A stretch of DNA of 24,914 nucleotides from JABDIY01 sp041576015. Its GTDB lineage: Bacteria > Actinomycetota > Acidimicrobiia > Acidimicrobiales > SZUA-35. The position numbers were made by a program, and so were the translations under genes. Below, piece after piece: positions 22,639 through 24,914 of the stretch. The first letter of the stretch is position 1. Each line of letters starts with the position of its first letter. The stretch is from NCBI GenBank assembly GCA_041576015.1, contig JBFGLT010000026.1, positions 1 to 24,914 of the forward strand, given 5' to 3'. The notes under the pieces are model-generated. The model searched no databases, was not told the DNA's origin, and worked only from the letters and a program-made list of their open reading frames with translations.

Positions 22639-23391
22639 GTGGACACAGTTCTGATGGAAAAGCGGGACGGCTACGCGATCTTGACCTTGAACGATCCGGA
22701 CCGGCGGAATGTCTTCACCCTTGACATGAGCGCCCGTTTGAGCGCCGCTCTCGACGATCTCGAGGCCGATCATTCCATGCGATCGGTGATCCTCACCGGG
22801 GCGGGGAAAGGATTCTGTTCGGGTGGCCACCTCGATGAACTCCTCGCCAACCCCGGCCACGACGGGCTCCGTCGGGTGTACGCGGGCTTCATCCGGCTGG
22901 CCGAGAGCCGGCTGGCAACCATCGCCGCGGTCAACGGGGCCGCCGTCGGTGCCGGAATGAACGCCGTGCTGTGCTGCGATGTCGTGATCGCTGCCGAGTC
23001 GGCCCGGTTCGATTCCCGGTTCCTCCAGATCGGCATCGGTCCTGGCGGTGGCCACACCTGGCGGCTGCGGAACAAGACCGACCTCCAGACCGCCAAGGCG
23101 ATGGTGCTCTTCAGCGAGGTTCTCGATGGTTCCCGGGCCGCCGAGGTCGGGCTGGCCTGGCGGTGCGTCGCCGACGACGATCTGCTGAGGACTGCAGAGT
23201 CGATGGCCGCCCGGGCAGCGTCGGCCCCCCGTGAGCTGCTGATGCGCACGAAGGACACGATCGAACGGACCGATGCGATCGACTCCGGTGATGCCGCTGT
23301 CGACAACGAGCTCGACACCCAGGTGTGGTCGATGGGTCAGCCGGCGTTCCAGGACATGGTGGCCCGCCTCAGGGAGCGGATGCGACGCTGA
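22639..23391 (+). CDS. Enoyl-CoA hydratase/isomerase (crotonase) family protein
   Basis: A 250-residue crotonase-fold protein. Oxyanion-hole motifs are present: GKGFCSGGHLDEL and AVNGAAVGAGMNAVLCCDVV, with LNDPDRRNVFTLDM at the N-terminus. In the motif where classical hydratases hold two catalytic glutamates, the sequence reads RFDSRFLQIGIGPGGG then AKAMVLFSE, and by eye neither glutamate is retained. Hydration of enoyl-CoA is therefore doubtful; isomerase, hydrolase or other acyl-CoA chemistry is possible. Start GTG 22639 is set by TACCGT 6 bases upstream; the open frame extends far upstream but the conserved fold starts here. Confidence 0.85.
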   Translation: MDTVLMEKRDGYAILTLNDPDRRNVFTLDMSARLSAALDDLEADHSMRSVILTGAGKGFCSGGHLDELLANPGHDGLRRVYAGFIRLAESRLATIAAVNGAAVGAGMNAVLCCDVVIAAESARFDSRFLQIGIGPGGGHTWRLRNKTDLQTAKAMVLFSEVLDGSRAAEVGLAWRCVADDDLLRTAESMAARAASAPRELLMRTKDTIERTDAIDSGDAAVDNELDTQVWSMGQPAFQDMVARLRERMRR

Positions 23392-23428
23392 ACCCACCGT
23401 CCCGCCTCAACCGATCTAGCTGCCACGC

Positions 23429-23434
23429 TAGTCT
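23429..23434 (+). promoter_or_regulatory. -10 box TAGTCT of the acetyltransferase gene
   Basis: TAGTCT is 7 bases before ATG 23442 in a 50-base gap after the crotonase-like gene. It identifies ATG 23442 as a leaderless start. Confidence 0.5.
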
Positions 23435-23441
23435 CGGCGGG

Positions 23442-23882
23442 ATGAGTGAAGCGGTGAGCAGCGCCAGCGGAGGTGCGCTCACGGCCCGTCAGCTCCACGA
23501 CCTGTTGAAGCTCCGCGTGGACGTCTTCGTGGTCGAACAGGAGTGTCCCTACCACGAGGTCGACGGTCGCGACCTCGAACCCGGCACCGACCACCTGTGG
23601 GTTGAAGCGGGCGACGGTCTAGCTGCGTGCCTTCGGATCGTGACCGAGGGCGAACAGCGCCGGATTGGACGAGTGGCCACCCGCCCCGATCAGCGCGGTC
23701 GGGGCCTGGCGGCCCGGCTGGTCGCCGCTGCGCTCGACCGGACCACGGGCCCGGTGGCGCTCGATGCCCAGTCGTATCTCGAGGACTGGTACGCAGCGTT
23801 TGGATTCGTCCGGGTCGGCGACGAGTTCGTCGAGGACGGCATCCCGCACGTGCCCATGCGCCTGGATCGTCCGCACGACTAG
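23442..23882 (+). CDS. ElaA-like GNAT acetyltransferase
   Basis: The 146-residue protein matches the ElaA branch of GNAT enzymes: LTARQLHDLLKLRVDVFVVE, QECPYHEVDGRDLEPGT, then LAACLRIV, RIGRVATRPDQRGRGLAARL with the acetyl-CoA phosphate loop R/Q-x-x-G-x-G/A, and LDAQSYLEDWYAAFGFVRVG. The acceptor substrate of ElaA proteins is not known. Start ATG 23442 is preceded by TAGTCT at 7 bases. The stop codon TAG (23880-23882) is also the first half of the -10 box for the next gene. Confidence 0.9.
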   Translation: MSEAVSSASGGALTARQLHDLLKLRVDVFVVEQECPYHEVDGRDLEPGTDHLWVEAGDGLAACLRIVTEGEQRRIGRVATRPDQRGRGLAARLVAAALDRTTGPVALDAQSYLEDWYAAFGFVRVGDEFVEDGIPHVPMRLDRPHD

Positions 23883-23885
23883 TCT
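23880..23885 (+). promoter_or_regulatory. -10 box TAGTCT of the SDR gene
   Basis: TAGTCT lies 6 bases before GTG 23892. The TAG is shared with the stop codon of the acetyltransferase gene. Confidence 0.5.
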
Positions 23886-23891
23886 CCGGCC

Positions 23892-24677
23892 GTGGACATC
23901 GACGAACTCTTCAGCGTGGCGGGCAAGACCGCCGTCGTCACCGGCGGCTCACGAGGTATTGGCTACATGATGGCCACGGGTCTGCTGGCGGGCGGCGCCA
24001 AGGTCTACATCACGGCTCGCAAGGCGGCCGCCTGTGACGCGGCCGCCGCCGAGCTCGGTGAGCTCGGAGAGTGCATCTCCCTCCCCGCCGACCTGTCGAC
24101 GAGCGAGGGCCTGGCCACCTTCGTCGCGGCGGTCGCCGAGCGGGAGGACCAGCTCCACATCCTCTGCAACAACGCGGGCACGAACTGGGTGGCGCCGCTC
24201 GAGGAGTTCCCCGAGGTCGGGTTCGACAAGGTCATCGATGTCAATCTCAAAGCGCCGTTCTTCCTCACCCAGGCGATGCTGCCCCTGCTCCGAGCAGCCG
24301 CCACGGAGGTCGACCCGGCGCGGGTGATCATGACGGGCTCCATCAACGGGATCGGGGTCCCCGTCTGGATCGACAACTTCTCCTACTCGGCGTCCAAGGC
24401 CGGTCTCCACATGCTCGCCCGGCACATGGGCCAGAAACTGGCCGGCGACAGCATCACCTTCAACTCCATCGCCCCGGGGCCCTTCGAGTCAAAGATGATG
24501 CAGGGTGCCCTCGAGGGGGAGGGACGGGCCTTCGTGGAGGGGACCGTGCCGATGGGCCGGATCGGCTCGCCGGAGGACATCGCCGGGACCGTGCTGTGGC
24601 TGGCCAGTCGAGCGGGGGCTTACATCAACGGTGCCGTCATCCCCGTCGACGGCGGCATCACCGGGTTCGCCGATTGA
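23892..24677 (+). CDS. Short-chain dehydrogenase/reductase, classical type
   Basis: The 261-residue protein is a classical SDR: cofactor loop TGGSRGIG (17-24), structural NNAG (93-96), catalytic Ser150, Tyr165 and Lys169 (YSASK), and a C-terminal PVDGGITGF. It likely uses NADP(H) or NAD(H) on an alcohol or ketone; the substrate is not evident. Arg-44 after the second strand (TARK) suggests NADP preference. Start GTG 23892 is indicated by TAGTCT at 23880-23885. Read as a separate unit immediately behind the acetyltransferase gene. Confidence 0.92.
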   Translation: MDIDELFSVAGKTAVVTGGSRGIGYMMATGLLAGGAKVYITARKAAACDAAAAELGELGECISLPADLSTSEGLATFVAAVAEREDQLHILCNNAGTNWVAPLEEFPEVGFDKVIDVNLKAPFFLTQAMLPLLRAAATEVDPARVIMTGSINGIGVPVWIDNFSYSASKAGLHMLARHMGQKLAGDSITFNSIAPGPFESKMMQGALEGEGRAFVEGTVPMGRIGSPEDIAGTVLWLASRAGAYINGAVIPVDGGITGFAD

Positions 24678-24678
24678 G

Positions 24679-24900
24679 TCACACCGCCCTTGGGTAGCGC
24701 AGCGCTTCGAGTACGAGGATCGCCGCCAGCACCACGTCGATGACGATGAGCAGAGCCGTCCCGGCGAGCGGGGCGAGTGCGAAACCGAGCCCACCGATGA
24801 CGATGGCGGCGGTGATGCGCTCGACGACGACCACCCGATAGGCCCTCCAGACCGCCGCCGCGATCCCGCCGAGGAACAGCGCCAGGCCGCCGACCAGCAT
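24679..24900 (-). CDS. Small hydrophobic membrane protein, possibly cut at the window edge
   Basis: Seventy-three residues with about three hydrophobic segments (MLVGGLALFLGGIAAAV, TAAIVIGGLGFALAPLAG, ALLIVIDVVLAAILVLEAL), ending RYPRAV. I do not recognise the family. ATG 24900 is the first start in view, but the frame stays open to the end of the window, so the gene may begin further right. It is convergent with the SDR gene, with one base between the stops. Confidence 0.55.
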   Translation of the reverse strand: MLVGGLALFLGGIAAAVWRAYRVVVVERITAAIVIGGLGFALAPLAGTALLIVIDVVLAAILVLEALRYPRAV

Positions 24901-24914
24901 GGCTCGAAACGCCA

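Noticed and set aside
21526..23391. A 621-residue plus-strand protein
   Set aside because: Only the part from 22639 is conserved crotonase sequence; the rest is the antisense of the CoA-binding and NTF2-like genes in a GC-rich genome.

Overview
This is a GC-rich, densely coded chromosomal stretch. Gene content (form I CO dehydrogenase, [NiFe] hydrogenase maturation, many genes without a Shine-Dalgarno) suggests a high-GC actinobacterium, perhaps Acidimicrobiia or a relative. That placement is inferred from gene content and style; there is no rRNA here. I saw no tRNA, rRNA, CRISPR array, transposase or phage gene.

Left part (1-5536): the first codons of an unrecognised minus-strand gene, then a compact plus-strand hydrogenase maturation operon: protease, hypF, hypC, hypD, hypE. 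These build and insert the NiFe(CN)2CO centre and trim the hydrogenase large subunit. The hydrogenase structural genes, hypA and hypB are outside the window. A tiny YrhK-like membrane gene (5566-5718, minus) follows.

Middle (5905-13885): a minus-strand carbon monoxide dehydrogenase cluster, coxM-coxS-coxL, then an XdhC/CoxF-like protein with a C-terminal YHS domain, coxD (MoxR AAA ATPase) and coxE (VWA). CoxL carries the AYACSFR loop of true form I enzymes. A LysR-type regulator is divergent from coxM, with dyad-symmetric candidate operators in the 158-bp gap. Together with the hyp operon this looks like a trace-gas (H2 and CO) energy island.

Right part (14060-24914): small housekeeping and accessory units. 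These are an isoprenylcysteine-methyltransferase-like membrane protein, tldD-tldE, a divergent arsR / cadI-arsI pair with a well resolved promoter-operator, a quinone oxidoreductase, a flavin split-barrel protein, a minus-strand run (NTF2-like, CoA-binding, PhzF-like, redoxin), a crotonase-fold protein, an ElaA-like acetyltransferase, an SDR and a small membrane protein.

Main discoveries: (1) the redoxin gene at 20280-20801 reads through an in-frame UGA exactly at the first position of a U-x-x-C active site, with hairpins just after it, so it is probably an unannotated selenoprotein; (2) a 24-bp repeat occurs five times, each locus right behind a stop codon and in the same orientation as the gene that ends there; (3) ten genes have TANNNT 6-7 bases before their start codon, a leaderless signature that also fixes several start sites, including that of the selenoprotein candidate.
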